A stretch of DNA of 64,000 nt, taken from assembly GCA_009760855.2 (NCBI GenBank), contig WPIO01000083.1:1-64000 (forward strand). The letters run 5' to 3'. This DNA comes from Cristatella mucedo (lineage: Eukaryota; Bryozoa; Phylactolaemata; Cristatellidae). Positions 45,255-56,004 of the stretch are shown one piece after another. Below the pieces are notes generated by a model that worked only from the letters and a program-made list of their open reading frames with translations, ran no database searches and was not told the origin of the DNA. Position 1 is the first letter of the stretch. Every line of letters begins with the position of its first letter. A program made the position numbers and the translations under genes.

Positions 45255-46270
45255 GACGGCGGTGCAAATAGGCCAGCCATGTTGTTTTCCTTGCCAACAA
45301 TCCCAGAAGGCGAAGCGTCTGAGCGATCCCATTTATATGCCATATCTAATGAGGGAGACATCACAGCTCAATCAGTCGCTCGCTCTTGTATCTTCAGAGT
45401 GCAGCTTGCTAACCATCGATCTCGTAATGGATCATTTAAGACAATTTTCTGACGGCTATTAATTAGCAGCAACTACTTGTATTTTGATAAAGTACAGTGC
45501 TTTGCTCGGAAAACTGAACCAGAAGTTACCCCGCCTGCGTACTATTCGCGCAGCTCAGCACATCGAAACTAAGGTTGCGTCGGGAGCACTGTCGGATAGC
45601 ATCCAGACCATAATATTAGTAGAATATTACTGAAAAGAGGTCGCGTAGCAAGAGCTAATCTGTATATATGGCTGAAAAAGCATAGCGAAACTAAGCATCC
45701 CTAAAGGTTTTGCGAGAACTCATTCCGACGTCTTGCTGCCTAGTCTCAATCTACGCATACAACGGATCCAGATAGGTGCATTAGAAACGGGCCGTTGGGA
45801 TCGCCGTCCGACCGAATCGCTTTCCTGCCGCGACTTAGAGCCATGGTGAGAGTGGGGTCGACCTCCCGGTTGCCTTTGGCCGAAGAATGCTTCGGCTAGC
45901 TACGAGCACTTGTCTACCAATCGCATCGCTAGTCACATGAATCTCAGCAGCATCACTTGCTCCGGACTTTGAAATGTCCATCGGCATGAACAGACGCCCT
46001 GTTTTCTTCTTCTTTCTTCACTCGGAACTGCCGACGAGGCCACCAGCGAGCAAGCTCGCTCCGTACTCAGGCGAGTCTCGTGAGTTACATCCGCCAGGGT
46101 TTATCTTATACTCGGCGCTCAGTCGTTGTTATATTTTTCGTAAAACTCTCGCTAGTATGCTACTTCTGCTCGGTGCTGAACGATGCAAACGTGAAAGCAC
46201 ACCGGGGAAGCAGTGTGGTGGACTGGTGAAACTGACTGAAGCTGCACTGGTGCAGCTCTCAGCTTAGCCG
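45255..46270. other. No gene recognised
   Basis: Short open frames only. Composition rises in GC toward 46270. Confidence 0.45.
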
Positions 46271-46274
46271 CGAT

Positions 46275-47275
46275 GGGAGCCCTTGCCTTAGAGGGGGGGG
46301 GGGGTCGACTAGGGCGCCTAGTACAGACCCAGCTCCTGACTCACCTAGCTCAGGTTAGAATGGAGCTTTATGCAGGCGATGCGGTTAGGAGATGGAGCGA
46401 CTAATGTGGTTGTCTTAGCGGGTTCGACTTGGACAGCTAGTACAAGCCCGACTCCTGGTCTACCCGCTAAAGTTAGAATGAAGCCTGGTGCAGACGTTGC
46501 GGTCAGGATGTGCACCGACTAATATGCTGAAGTAGAAATAGCAGCAGCGCGCGAGGTCAGGAGTGGAAAGGAGAGAGAATATAATGAGACGAGTGAGAGC
46601 TTACTCGGACAGCTTGGGTAGTCGAGAGAGACTACGCCCCGAGAGCTGAGACAGCTTGGGTAGTCGAGAGAGACTACGCCCCGAGAGCTGAGACAGCTTG
46701 GGTAGTCGAGAGAGACTACGCCCCGAGAGCTGAGACAGCTTGGGTAGTCGAGAGAGACTACGCCCCGAGAGCTGAGAGAGCTTGGGTAGTCGAGAGGGAC
46801 TACGCCCCGAGAGCCGGGAGACAGCTTGGGTAGTCGAGCAGAGACGACGCCCCGAGAGCTCAGGGCTGCAGCTTGGTAGTCGAGGCGAGACTACGCTTCA
46901 AGAGCACGAGAGGCAAACCTACGGCGACGAACAGCTAAGTGCAACTTAGGCTGCGCAATTGTGTTCTGCCGGCTACTCAGTTAGCTGCTCGTATCTTGGG
47001 GTGCTGTAGCAACCCGCCTTCGCAATCGCTAGCGACGCGCGCATAGGTTAGTGTATTATACCCGGGCTTCGGGAGTTCGCGCAGTTAACTCCGTCGGTCC
47101 GGTACGCGCCGCGTAAAGCGCTTGCGCCGGCGCGTAACCACTACTAACAGGCCCACAATAAACTGTTGCTTTCGGCACCCAGTTGTGGCCGCCTGTGTTT
47201 TAACCGCACTGCAGCACTGCATCATACAGTCCACCGGTAGAGAACCGGGGGACGAACCGCTACGCGGTTACAAAG
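46275..47275 (+). mobile_element. Possible long solo LTR or 5' UTR of a retroelement, with internal tandem repeats
   Basis: A G11 run is followed by two diverged copies of a unit of about 115 bp (46303-46530; each with CTAGTACA, CTCCTG, GTTAGAATG and CGACTAAT), a 42-bp minisatellite, and a GC-rich end with GGCCCACAATAAACTGTTGC, TTTCGGCACCCAGTTGTGGC and ACCGGTAGAGAACCGGGGGA. The AATAAA plus GC-rich end resembles an LTR R-U5 region. No clean TG...CA ends with target duplication were found, so this is tentative. Confidence 0.35.
46608..46910. repeat. 42-bp minisatellite, about seven units
   Basis: Units start at 46608, 46650, 46692, 46734, 46776 and about 46820 and 46866. The first four are nearly identical; the last three diverge. 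Each unit contains GTAGTC gagaga GACTAC, a 6-bp inverted repeat. Confidence 0.92.
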
Positions 47276-47309
47276 CGACCTGCTGGCAAGAGAGACAGAG
47301 GATCTTTAA

Positions 47310-47700
47310 GTTGATTTGATGCTCGGTATGGAGCCAGTGAAGCTCAGACACAATTGGTGTGATGTGGCTGCTGCGTAGCTGAGGACAGACCAGGACAAGC
47401 TCCAGACTTTTGCGACTATTGACGACCATCGAGGACACCTGCCACTTGTGTAAAGAGAATAGAAGAAGTTGCAATACTCTAGGCATGATGTCATAAACAC
47501 ATAGACAAGCTAGGCTGCCGGGCTCTTGTCCAAGCATGCCCTAATTTTTTCACTGCTTTCCAGCTGAGAGGAGGCCGACTTTAAAGTGGAGTCAACGTGC
47601 TTATTTAACGATAAGTCGTTCGGGAACAGCACGCCCGAATTACTGGCGAACTTCGCCGGATTAGTGTTAGATGGACCAATCTCATGGGTGATGTCTTTTA
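47310..47700 (-). mobile_element. LINE A-related RT fragment
   Basis: On the minus strand, SCLEYCNFFYSLYTSGR, LVCPQLRSSHITPIVSELHW and EHQINLKILCLSCQ match the RT thumb and end (SRLDFCNS, RRSCHITPLLADLHWLP). It extends to an upstream GVLFPNDLSLNKHVDSTLKS-like sequence near 47600. Confidence 0.7.
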
Positions 47701-48290
47701 ACTATAAGGAGACTTGCTTTCTAACTATTTCGTTGCAACTAGTGTGACTTTTTTGGGCAGTATACAGAGTGGAACACCAAGGCTTAAGTTTTTCTTTCGA
47801 GTCCGTGGCCAGGAGAGCCAGGAGAGGGGCGGGGGGGGGGGCATTTGCCCTCCTCCTACTACTGTGGGGTAGCGAGCTGGGCCGCCCCCTATTCCTACGC
47901 CCCGAGACCACCACCAGCGACGGAATTTCGCCCTAATACCTCTCAACGAGTAATAACTACCGAGTACGTGTGGAGTAAAAACAGTGATTTTTCACTTTAA
48001 TCGTTCAGTAATTGTGGGTCTGGCCCCCTAAATCTTGAAAATCTTGTGGGTCTTGCCCTCCCTACATAAACCTTTTGCAGATCTTGCCCCCTTAAATGAA
48101 ATCATGGCTCAGCGGCAGTTTTGAATTCTATTTCTTTGCAGCATGTAAAAGTGCCTAAACAGTAATTCAGTTCAGCGATGGCGCTATAAAAATTTTTTTC
48201 ATTAATATTATTTCTTTGCTACACGGCATGCGCTTTGAACTACGGAAAATGCAAAGCTCTTTTATCTTTTTCGTTGCCCACAATGTCCTA
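47701..48290. other. Mixed non-coding sequence with a G-rich run
   Basis: A G12-type run lies at 47828-47839. A LINE A tail scrap (CATGTAAAAGTGCCTAAACA) lies at about 48140-48205. No gene. Confidence 0.5.
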
Positions 48291-48294
48291 TATA

Positions 48295-48592
48295 CAGGAA
48301 ATCCACACTTGAATGGCAGCCAATTTTCTAGAATTAAACGATGATAAAACTAACTTACTAGTTATGGGAAAACCCTCTGTGATTCAGAAATTGAAATGTT
48401 TGACTCTCAAAAATGGCTCTGCCAGCATATCTCTCGTTGAATCAACTCGAAATCTAGGAGTCGTGTTCTCAAGAGACCTCTCGTTAAACAACCACATCAG
48501 TTCCACAGCCGAGTCTGCATACTTTCAGCTTCATAACATTGCTAAAATTCGGGCTGGTTAAGATAAAGATACCACATCTAAGTTGGGCCATG
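48295..48592 (+). mobile_element. LINE A fragment, first of two side by side
   Basis: MAANFLELNDDKTNLLVMGK to FQLHNIAKIRAG, preceded by TGA at the Trp codon as in the copies at 243 and 24936. It ends abruptly at about 48592, where a second copy starts earlier in the same RT region. Confidence 0.8.
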
Positions 48593-48594
48593 CA

Positions 48595-49660
48595 TTCTTT
48601 GCTTTGATCCCTCCCAGCCTTTCACCACCTCAAATTCTCTGATCTCACTAGCTGCATGCATGGATGACATCCGCACATGGATGGCAGCAAATTTTCTAAA
48701 ACTTAGCGATCATAAAACTAACTTACTAGTTATGCGCAAACCCAGTGTGATCCAAATATTGGACAGGCTGACTCTCAAAATTGGCTCTGCCAGCATATCT
48801 CCAGTTAAATCGGCTCGAAATCTAGGTGTCATATTCCAAAGCGACCTCTCGTTAGACGACCATATCAGCTCCACAGTCAAATCCGCCTATTTTCAGCTTC
48901 ATAACATTGCTAAAATTCGGGCTTGTTTAGATAAAGATACCACGTCCAAGTTGATCCATGCATTCGTGACATCCCGTCTCGACTTCTGCAACTCACTGCC
49001 TACTGGCCTACCAGCATGTGCGATCAGGCGATTGCAGCTGGTGCAAAACTCGGCAGCTAGACTTGTCTGCCGTGAGCGTCGCAGTTGCCACATTACTCCA
49101 CTTCTCGCCGACTTGTACGGATTGACTTCAAGGTTTTGTTGCTCACTTTTAGGTCCTTATATTCTATGACTCCGGCCTATCTTTCAGATATACTACCCCA
49201 TCAGGCCAAGCATCGTACCACCCGCTTTTCGGAATCCAACAGTATAGAAATACCTCGTACAAGCCTTACTTCCTTTGGAGACCGTGCATTTAGTTCGTAT
49301 GCTCCCACAGCCTGGAACTCCCTCCCGACCTGCGTCAGAACATCCCATGACCTGACCACATTTAAAAGGAACCTAAAAGCACACCTATTTAGGACAGCAT
49401 TTAGCGGGTCCCTGTGATTCGTCCTTCACGTGCTTATGCGTGCTGACACTGTGCATGCTGCCACTAACCACATTTGCATGCTGACCCTGTGCATGTCACC
49501 CCTAACCATATTATTCATTTTGTTTGTTTTCCAAGCATGATTTTACTTACCATTCAATTGCATTTCACTTTGCAGCAAATGTAAAGCGCCTAGAGAGAGA
49601 GATTAAGTTCTCTGAGGGCGCTTTATCAAGTGAATTATTATTATCATTATTATACCCTGC
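48595..49660 (+). mobile_element. LINE A copy, RT 3' half and full tail
   Basis: TTTGATCCCTCCCAGCCTTT to DDIRTWMAANFLKLSDHKTN, with Trp intact, runs without a stop for 169 codons. A frameshift comes near 49120 (deletion of the HWLPVKQR region), then the RT end and a textbook 3' hairpin (TAAAGCGCC at 49582 pairing with GGCGCTTTA at 49617) plus an ATT tail. This is one of the youngest-looking copies. Confidence 0.85.
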
Positions 49661-49664
49661 TCTT

Positions 49665-50510
49665 TTAGTGCGTTGGTTAGTGGTCGACAGGGCTGCTGTG
49701 CCCGGATGTTGTCTCTGGGTTCGCTAGTTTTGTAGTGCTGTGTAGAATCCTCTTGCCTGGCTGTCGAACAGAACAGGATTAATGAAATGAATTTTGGCTA
49801 CTTGATGGCGGAGCGTTCTCGGCCACGCTTTCCTGCATGATTTCACGTGCCGTCACGATGTCAAGGGCACGTCTCGCGGACGTTTCAGCTCCGTGTATTT
49901 GTATTCGGGTAGAATTAGCTAACTTTTGAAATGCTTCAGCTCCGTGTCGTAAGGTGCCTTTAGAGGCTTAAGCTTTCGTTGCTATGTTCACAAGATTTTT
50001 TGTCCGTACTTAGTCATTAAATATCGGCTTGGCCTAAGCTGTAAAAATGACGCCTAAATATGCTCAGCGTGTCTGGGTCGCGAAACCACATGATCCGTGT
50101 AGATGACAATTTGTAATTGACCCTGAAGGCAATTTAACTGGTTCATTGCCAGTTTTGCTCAATCCGACCTCTCCTCACCTGTAAAAGGCTACTGCACATG
50201 CAAGTCGATGTTCTGGGTAAGTTTTCTTCCCTAGCTAAGCAAAATGCATGCCCTCGTCAAGAAGCCCAGCGGTTTACTACCGACGTGAATGAAACTCGCT
50301 ACGGCCACTAAAAGTAAGCTCGAAAAAACATACTTCAAAGTACGGCTGACAGTGCCATCAAGTGGCTGGCGAGAACTATTCTAGTTAATATTAAGCCATC
50401 TTAGCTACGACCAACCCTAACTTCTATTTACATAGTTAAATCTAATATGAACAATCCAAATGCTTAGTTCGACCATAAGTAGCTGTAAGCTGCGTAACTC
50501 TGCAAAGAGT
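49665..50510. other. No gene recognised
   Basis: Ordinary sequence between a LINE A copy and the Tigger-like element. Confidence 0.5.
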
Positions 50511-50631
50511 AAAGTCAACCTCAATTATAAGCAACCGTAAAATCCAGTGTAGAATTTTAATGACCAAAGTAGCCTATAAGCGATTTTCAAAAGTTATTTT
50601 ATTCAAAAAGTTTCTTTTATAACCAAATGTA

Positions 50632-50919
50632 TCATAAAATTACCCAAAAGAGCAATACAATCTGTAATATTTTTCCATGACTGTGATTCTTAAAAGCGTT
50701 GTTCTCAATCGTATCTTTAATAAGATAAAAATCATCATATTCAGTTAAATTCTCTTCCAAATATCGACGAACTGTGGCCGGTGATTTTAGGGCGTCTGAA
50801 TGAGAAATCTTCTCAAAAATATTCTGATCGATTGCAATTTCGCCATCTTCGTCTTCAATACCCTCTGAGGTGATAATGTGCTTTCGTTTTACCTCGTCGC
50901 AGATCTCCTCGTCAGTCAA
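50632..50919 (-). pseudogene. Tigger-like transposase C-terminal fragment
   Basis: This 95-residue acidic segment (MTDEEICDEVKRKHIITSEG through ATVRRYLEENLTEYDDFYLI) corresponds to the region after the DDE_1 domain in pogo/Tigger transposases. Frameshifts separate it from the catalytic part at 51327-51521. Confidence 0.65.
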
Positions 50920-51326
50920 TGTGCCGAAGCTATCGATCTCGTTGTCAATGTTTAAGTATGCATCAAAATAGTTCGATGTTAAACCGCAAGCTTGTAATCC
51001 TTGGACATGGATTTCTTGAGCATCTGCTTCTTCTTGATCGTTCTTTTGTTTTGATCGATATCTACGCCAGTTTTAAAAAATTCCTCTTTCCGAAAGCAGT
51101 CGGCGATGATGGCTGGGGCGATAAAAAAATTCCGCGCGTTTCAACATATGCAAGACCTTCAAAACGCCTACCGGTTTCGAAAAATCGATCACTGTATTCC
51201 CGTTTTTGATTGCTTGCAACATTGTTGACATGATTTTACGTTCAATAATGAGCCTTTGCAGCTCGAGTAATCACTAGATCCAACGGTTGAATCGTAGCTC
51301 TTGTATTAGGTGGCATAAACACCGTT

Positions 51327-51521
51327 TCAATTTTTAATTGCTCTTAGCTGTGCGTCAATCTTATGGCACGCAGCGTTATCCACGAATACGATAATTTGTT
51401 GTTTTCTTGATTCCCGATCAAATTTCGGCACAATATTCATCCAGATTATGGTTATCCACGATTTCCGACTAGCGCAGCACGGCAACGGTCGTCTGGCTTT
51501 GTGAAAGCACAGGAGCCTCAC
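51327..51521 (-). pseudogene. Tigger-like transposase catalytic-domain fragment
   Basis: PKFDRESRKQQIIVFVDNAA followed by CHKI matches the second-aspartate region of the DDE_1 superfamily (usual pattern: ...KVLLLLDNCPAHP). Here the motif is FVDNAACH. Confidence 0.7.
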
Positions 51522-51596
51522 AAATTCTCCAATGGTGAAGACCTTTCTCCCGGTTCCGGTGCTATTGCAGAGAAATAAGATGGTTAGAAAACTCTT

Positions 51597-51781
51597 TTAT
51601 AATAATAATAATAATTCACTTGATAAAGCGCCCTCAGAGAACTCAATCTCTCTCTGGGCGCTTTACATTTGCTGTAAAGTGAAATGCAATTGAATGGTAA
51701 GTAAAATCAAGCTTGAAAAACAAACGAGATGAATAATATGGTTAGGGGTGACATGCACAGGGTCAGCATGCAAATGTGGTT
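51597..51781 (-). mobile_element. LINE A 3' tail nested in the Tigger-like element
   Basis: (AAT)n, TTCACTTGATAAAGCGCCCT, then the hairpin and about 130 bp of LINE A 3' non-coding sequence reversed, ending at GCAAATGTGGTT. The transposon sequence resumes at GACATTCGCTGCC. Confidence 0.85.
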
Positions 51782-51834
51782 GACATTCGCTGCCAATGGA
51801 TTTCCGCCCGTAACAGCTAATGGACGAACCGGCG

Positions 51835-52160
51835 TTATCTTGTAAAAGAGTCCCGATTCATCCGCATTGAAAACATTATTCGGCTTGATTCCAATCTATT
51901 AAGCCAGGCAATATTACATTGATCCATTTGTTCAGCACCCTCTTCGTCCATCGCAGCTTTTTCGCCATGAATAGGATTGAATTTGATTCTATGTTTCTTC
52001 TTAAATCGATCAAGCCAAGCGTTCGACGGTTTGTCGCACGCGAGTATATTCGCCAATTGAAGAGCTGTCCTATCATTAATTGGAGTATTCTCAACCGTAT
52101 TGATTGAAACCTCGCGAATAACGATTCTTTAACTTTCTCATAGTTTGAATTTCGCAGCAA
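51835..52160 (-). pseudogene. Tigger-like transposase DNA-binding fragment
   Basis: SNAWLDRFKKKHRIKFNPIH resembles the CENP-B-type helix-turn-helix (usual pattern: SxGWLxRFKKRHGI) typical of pogo/Tigger transposases. Nearby frames with ENTPINDRTALQLANILACD-like residues continue it through frameshifts. Confidence 0.7.
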
Positions 52161-53139
52161 TTTCTGGTTTAAATTTCCGTTTCCAGCGCCTTCTCTTGAA
52201 TTATATCTTCGTTTCTTTTGATTTCGGAAACCATCAATGGATCGTGATTGAACTGCACCCCAACCTAGTTTGCCTTGCTCGTCTTAAAAGTATCCGATAT
52301 GTCCGGTTGTTCTTTCAAAGTCATAACCTACCGCTTCTTCGGTTCTTTTTCCGCCATGATTCCGAAAATTTAAGATGGGTTATTTTAATTTACCAACGAA
52401 TGTGTTTTATTACTGGTTACATAATGTTGAATGCTTCTATTTATGTAAACAAAATACGGCAAACTTTCTGATCCGCTCGTGTTCGAGCTAAGAATCCTTT
52501 TTCGCGTTTTACTTTATTGATCAAAGTACTGGAAAATGAGAAAAATGTATGAAGATACTAGATTTAAAAAAATTTGTAAATGGAAAACTGAAGCAAATGC
52601 GTAACGTATATTATTCAACAACACTTCTTCTAGACTTGTCCCAATGCCACTGCCGTCTCGTGGGGCCGCACGCGTCCGCTTCTATCGCTGCGAGCGACTA
52701 CGTCTGCTGTTGCGCCTCTCCTTACGTACGTACTAATCATTCGGGACGCGTCTCGAGTGTTCGAGACGCGTGACATCATCGTCTCAAACACAATAAAAGA
52801 CACAAACACAAGTAGGAAATGTCTGGACAATAATTACATCAACCAAAAAACCCACAATTTTAAATATTATTTTAAGCAGACATGCGCTTTGATCAGACGA
52901 AATCGATTCACTTCGTTATGACTTGCTTTTAAGTGAGGGGGAAATGGTGCTGGGAACAGAAAATGGCTTGCTTATATGAAAGGTTTGCTTATAACTGAGT
53001 TGCTTATAACTGAGGCTCTCCGTGTGTTAAGGATAGGACAAGAAATTGGGACATGGCCATAGCTTGCTTGTATCCAAGATTTGCTTATAAGCAAGTAGCT
53101 TTTAACCAAGGTTGACTGTATGAAGAACTTGCTTACATA

Positions 53140-53625
53140 AGTACTCCATAGCCAGGCTGGTCTCGGCCAGTTGTGGCTCCTACATAAATAGCTGTGGCTT
53201 GCTGCTTTCGGATATTCCTGCCCGTACAGTCAGACGCTCACAGTTGCTGCAGAAGTCATCAGCTGGACTTGTCTGACTTGTACATCGAAAATGCCACATT
53301 AACCACTTCTTTTTGATCTGCACTGGCTCTCGTTCAAAAAGCATATCGATTTCAAAGTACCGTCATTGGCTTTTAGGTCCCTTTAATCTCTTGCTCAAGC
53401 GCATCAATCTAAAGACAATCCAAATCTGGCTTTACGTCGTATCACCAGCACATGACTCTGGTCATTGGTCGTGATTCTAGCTAATTTCTAATCCTTTGGA
53501 GACATTGATTGTGCTCTCAACGCCTGAAACTCATTTCCTACTGACTGCAAGAAGTCCTCTGACTGGAAAAAATTTAAAAATAAACTAAAATAGCCGTTCC
53601 TTGCAGCATTTACTCGGTCGGTATG
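53140..53625 (+). mobile_element. Old LINE A RT fragment
   Basis: CACAGTTGCTGCAGAAGTCA, AAAATGCCACATTAACCACT, TCTTTTTGATCTGCACTGGC and TAGGTCCCTTTAATCTCTTG match the RT thumb to end. It is highly diverged and lacks the tail. Confidence 0.6.
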
Positions 53626-53644
53626 CATGACAATGGACGACTTA

Positions 53645-54600
53645 CGCCAGGTCGCAGGGACCACCGCTACTCGCATATCTGCTTTGAATCACCATATTGC
53701 AAGTGATTGTCTTGTCATACTGTCTGTTGTCCCTGTGCGTGGCAAACCTAGAAGCTCGCCAGGAGGCGTGCGACAATGCTAGTCAAGGATTGGGTGCCAG
53801 CTAAAGTCGAATGTCACTCTTGCTGCATGATGACTCAAGTAGTGTACTATACAATTTTTTTGAGTTCGACCTTTGCTCGCTCTCTCCCAGGTCCTTTTGT
53901 CCTTTCAGACATTGAGTTCTTGCAAGTTGGAATATACTATTACTAAGATCTTCTCGAGCCAGTGATGGAACAGCGCTTCTTTTCTCCCTCTTGCACACGC
54001 GGGGGGGGGGGGGGGGGGGGGGGGGAGCGGTTGTCGAGCGGTTCACAAGGCTTGAGCTCTCACCGGGTTAGAGTCTACAAAAACTAACAACTGTTCACAA
54101 CGCCGCAGAAAGGCTGCGAAGAACAGGCCGAGTTTCAGCTTTGCTTGTTAGCGTCTAACGTCGCGATTTCAGCTCGAGGTCGATAGCTCCAGGCTGCGGT
54201 GGATAGGGACTACATTCACGGTCTTCGTAGGAGTTCGAGGTTAGTCACACCACGCTCCCGCAATTTAGCAACGTATAGGATAAGCGTTAACCGCAAGTGT
54301 GCTAGAATTTAGCCAGCATTTATTCTGAGCGCAGATGTTCAAGTTCGGCCTTGACCTGGCTTGATCTGAATTACTTCGCTTCGCTTTTACACCTAGAATG
54401 CCTCTGGCAAGCATTCGGGCGCTGGCAATAAGCGCTTCAGGTGCCATAACTCGGAAGCGTATGAAGTGCAGCACGAGGTCGAAAGTCACCTAGTGCTCCG
54501 TCGTCGCAGACGTTGCGTGACTGTTAATGGTAAATTAAAATTAATTATTAATGCCTTAAAGAAGTTTTAACAGGATGGCGGCATTTCTTTTTCAAGGGAC
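53645..54600. other. No gene recognised; G25 run
   Basis: It contains an uninterrupted G25 run at 54001-54025. Surrounding open frames have no family signature. Confidence 0.55.
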
Positions 54601-54756
<156 letters not shown>

Positions 54757-54759
54757 TGG

Positions 54760-55440
54760 GCTGGCTCTTTGCATTGAAGACGCGGCCCAAGTGGATAAAG
54801 CAGCAGGAAACTTAGAACCAGCAATTCTGCCAAGTTTGCAGAATAGCAGCATCCCCTCGGTAGGCTGGTGCAAAAGCCACCGAGTATGCTTTAGGCTTTG
54901 GCGAGCTACAAGCGGAAATGAAGATAGGTTGTCGGAAAACTTCAACTGTTAAGTAGACAGAGTGACATACCAATTGCTGGTCAGTGACTTGTCACTCTCT
55001 GTTATGCTACGTGTAATGTGTGCCGCGAAGCCAGCAATTATTTTCTCTAATAAATTTTTAGGTAGATTGTAGCTAGCTGGAAAGTCACAAGCAGTTATTG
55101 CAAGTGGGCTCCTAGTGAGTCCACTACGATGCCGTTGCTCTATGGCTACTCTACAGAGGTTACCTATCCGTCCGCCACATTAGTAACAAAATCACTTCTC
55201 GTAGCCCTAGAAGAGGAGCTTCCGAACCCAAAAATCAAGCTATTTTGGTTTCCCACCGGTACACGTATTAAGCAAAAGGCAAAGACTAACAGCTAGCGCA
55301 GTACGATCGAACACACAAAACGACATCTTCATGCTTAAGAAGTGAAAAAGGGAAGCTACCTATACAAAACGATTCGTTGTGCCGATCGATTAACAGTGTG
55401 CCGAAGTTGAGTGATCTCGAAAATCCAGATTTTGCCCAAT
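54760..55440. other. No gene recognised
   Basis: Ordinary sequence with no recognised repeat. Confidence 0.5.
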
Positions 55441-55446
55441 TGTTGT

Positions 55447-55562
55447 CACTTTTTGGCCGCGATGGCGCGCTAGACAAGGTGGTTGCTTTTCGCGACCTCG
55501 GTCATGAATTGGTGGGTTCGAATCCTGCGGTGGGCGAGCGATCCTTTATTGCCGCAACTCTT
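55447..55562 (+). repeat. SINE-1 head, well preserved
   Basis: GGCCGCGATGGCGCGCTAGA, CAAGGTGGTTGCTTTTCGCG, ACCTCGG and GGTGGGTTCGAATCCTGCGG form a tRNA-like head with a consensus-quality B box. It is followed by GATCCTTTATTGCCGC, with the body cut off. Confidence 0.7.
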
Positions 55563-55639
55563 TAAACTTCTCCGTTCGCCTGTGTGAAAAGCGTGAAAAG
55601 CCGGTAACGTGCCTGAACCTAACTAATTGCAATAATAAA

Positions 55640-56004
55640 AATAATACACGATAAAATGCCACTAGAGAACTCAATCTCTTCCTAGGTGCTTTAAATTTGC
55701 TGCAAAGGAAGTGTGGTTGAATAGTTAGTTGTAGCATGCTCAATAAACAACAAGAATGGCATGATTAGGGGGTAACATGCCAAGGGCCATCTTGCAATTA
55801 TGGTTAGTGGTAGCACGTACAGTGTTAGCATGCATAAGCACATTAAGGACGAATCATAGGAACCCACTAAATGCTGTGATAAATAGGTGCGTTCTAGTTA
55901 CTTTTTAAATTTGGTCAGGTCGGGAGATATCGCGACGTAAGTCGGAGTGAACTGCAGGCTTGGGATCATACGAACAAAAGGCAAGGTCTCCAAAGGTTGT
56001 CTTA
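55640..56004 (-). mobile_element. LINE A 3' copy
   Basis: A tail with hairpin (AAAATGCCACTAGAGAACTC...), 3' non-coding sequence and the start of the RT end reversed, breaking off at about 56004 where a plus-strand LINE A begins. Confidence 0.75.

Larger units (their letters stand above)
50512..53118 (-). mobile_element. Tigger/pogo-like DNA transposon with TA target site
   Basis: Terminal inverted repeats (AAGTCAACCTCAATTATAAG at the left; CAGTCAACCTTGGTTAAAAG at the right on the minus strand) are each flanked outside by TA (50510-50511 and 53119-53120), as expected for the Tc1/mariner superfamily. Subterminal repeats of TTGCTTATAA are present at both ends. The transposase is on the minus strand and broken: a DNA-binding part near 52056-51835 (SNAWLDRFKKKHRIKFNPIH), a catalytic-domain part near 51521-51327 (KQQIIVFVDNAACHKI), and an acidic C-terminal part at 50919-50632 (MTDEEICDEVKRKHIITSEG). 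A LINE A tail splits it. Confidence 0.85.

Noticed and set aside
46608-46910. CRISPR-like regular repeats
   Set aside because: Units are directly adjacent without unique spacers in a eukaryotic context; it is a minisatellite.
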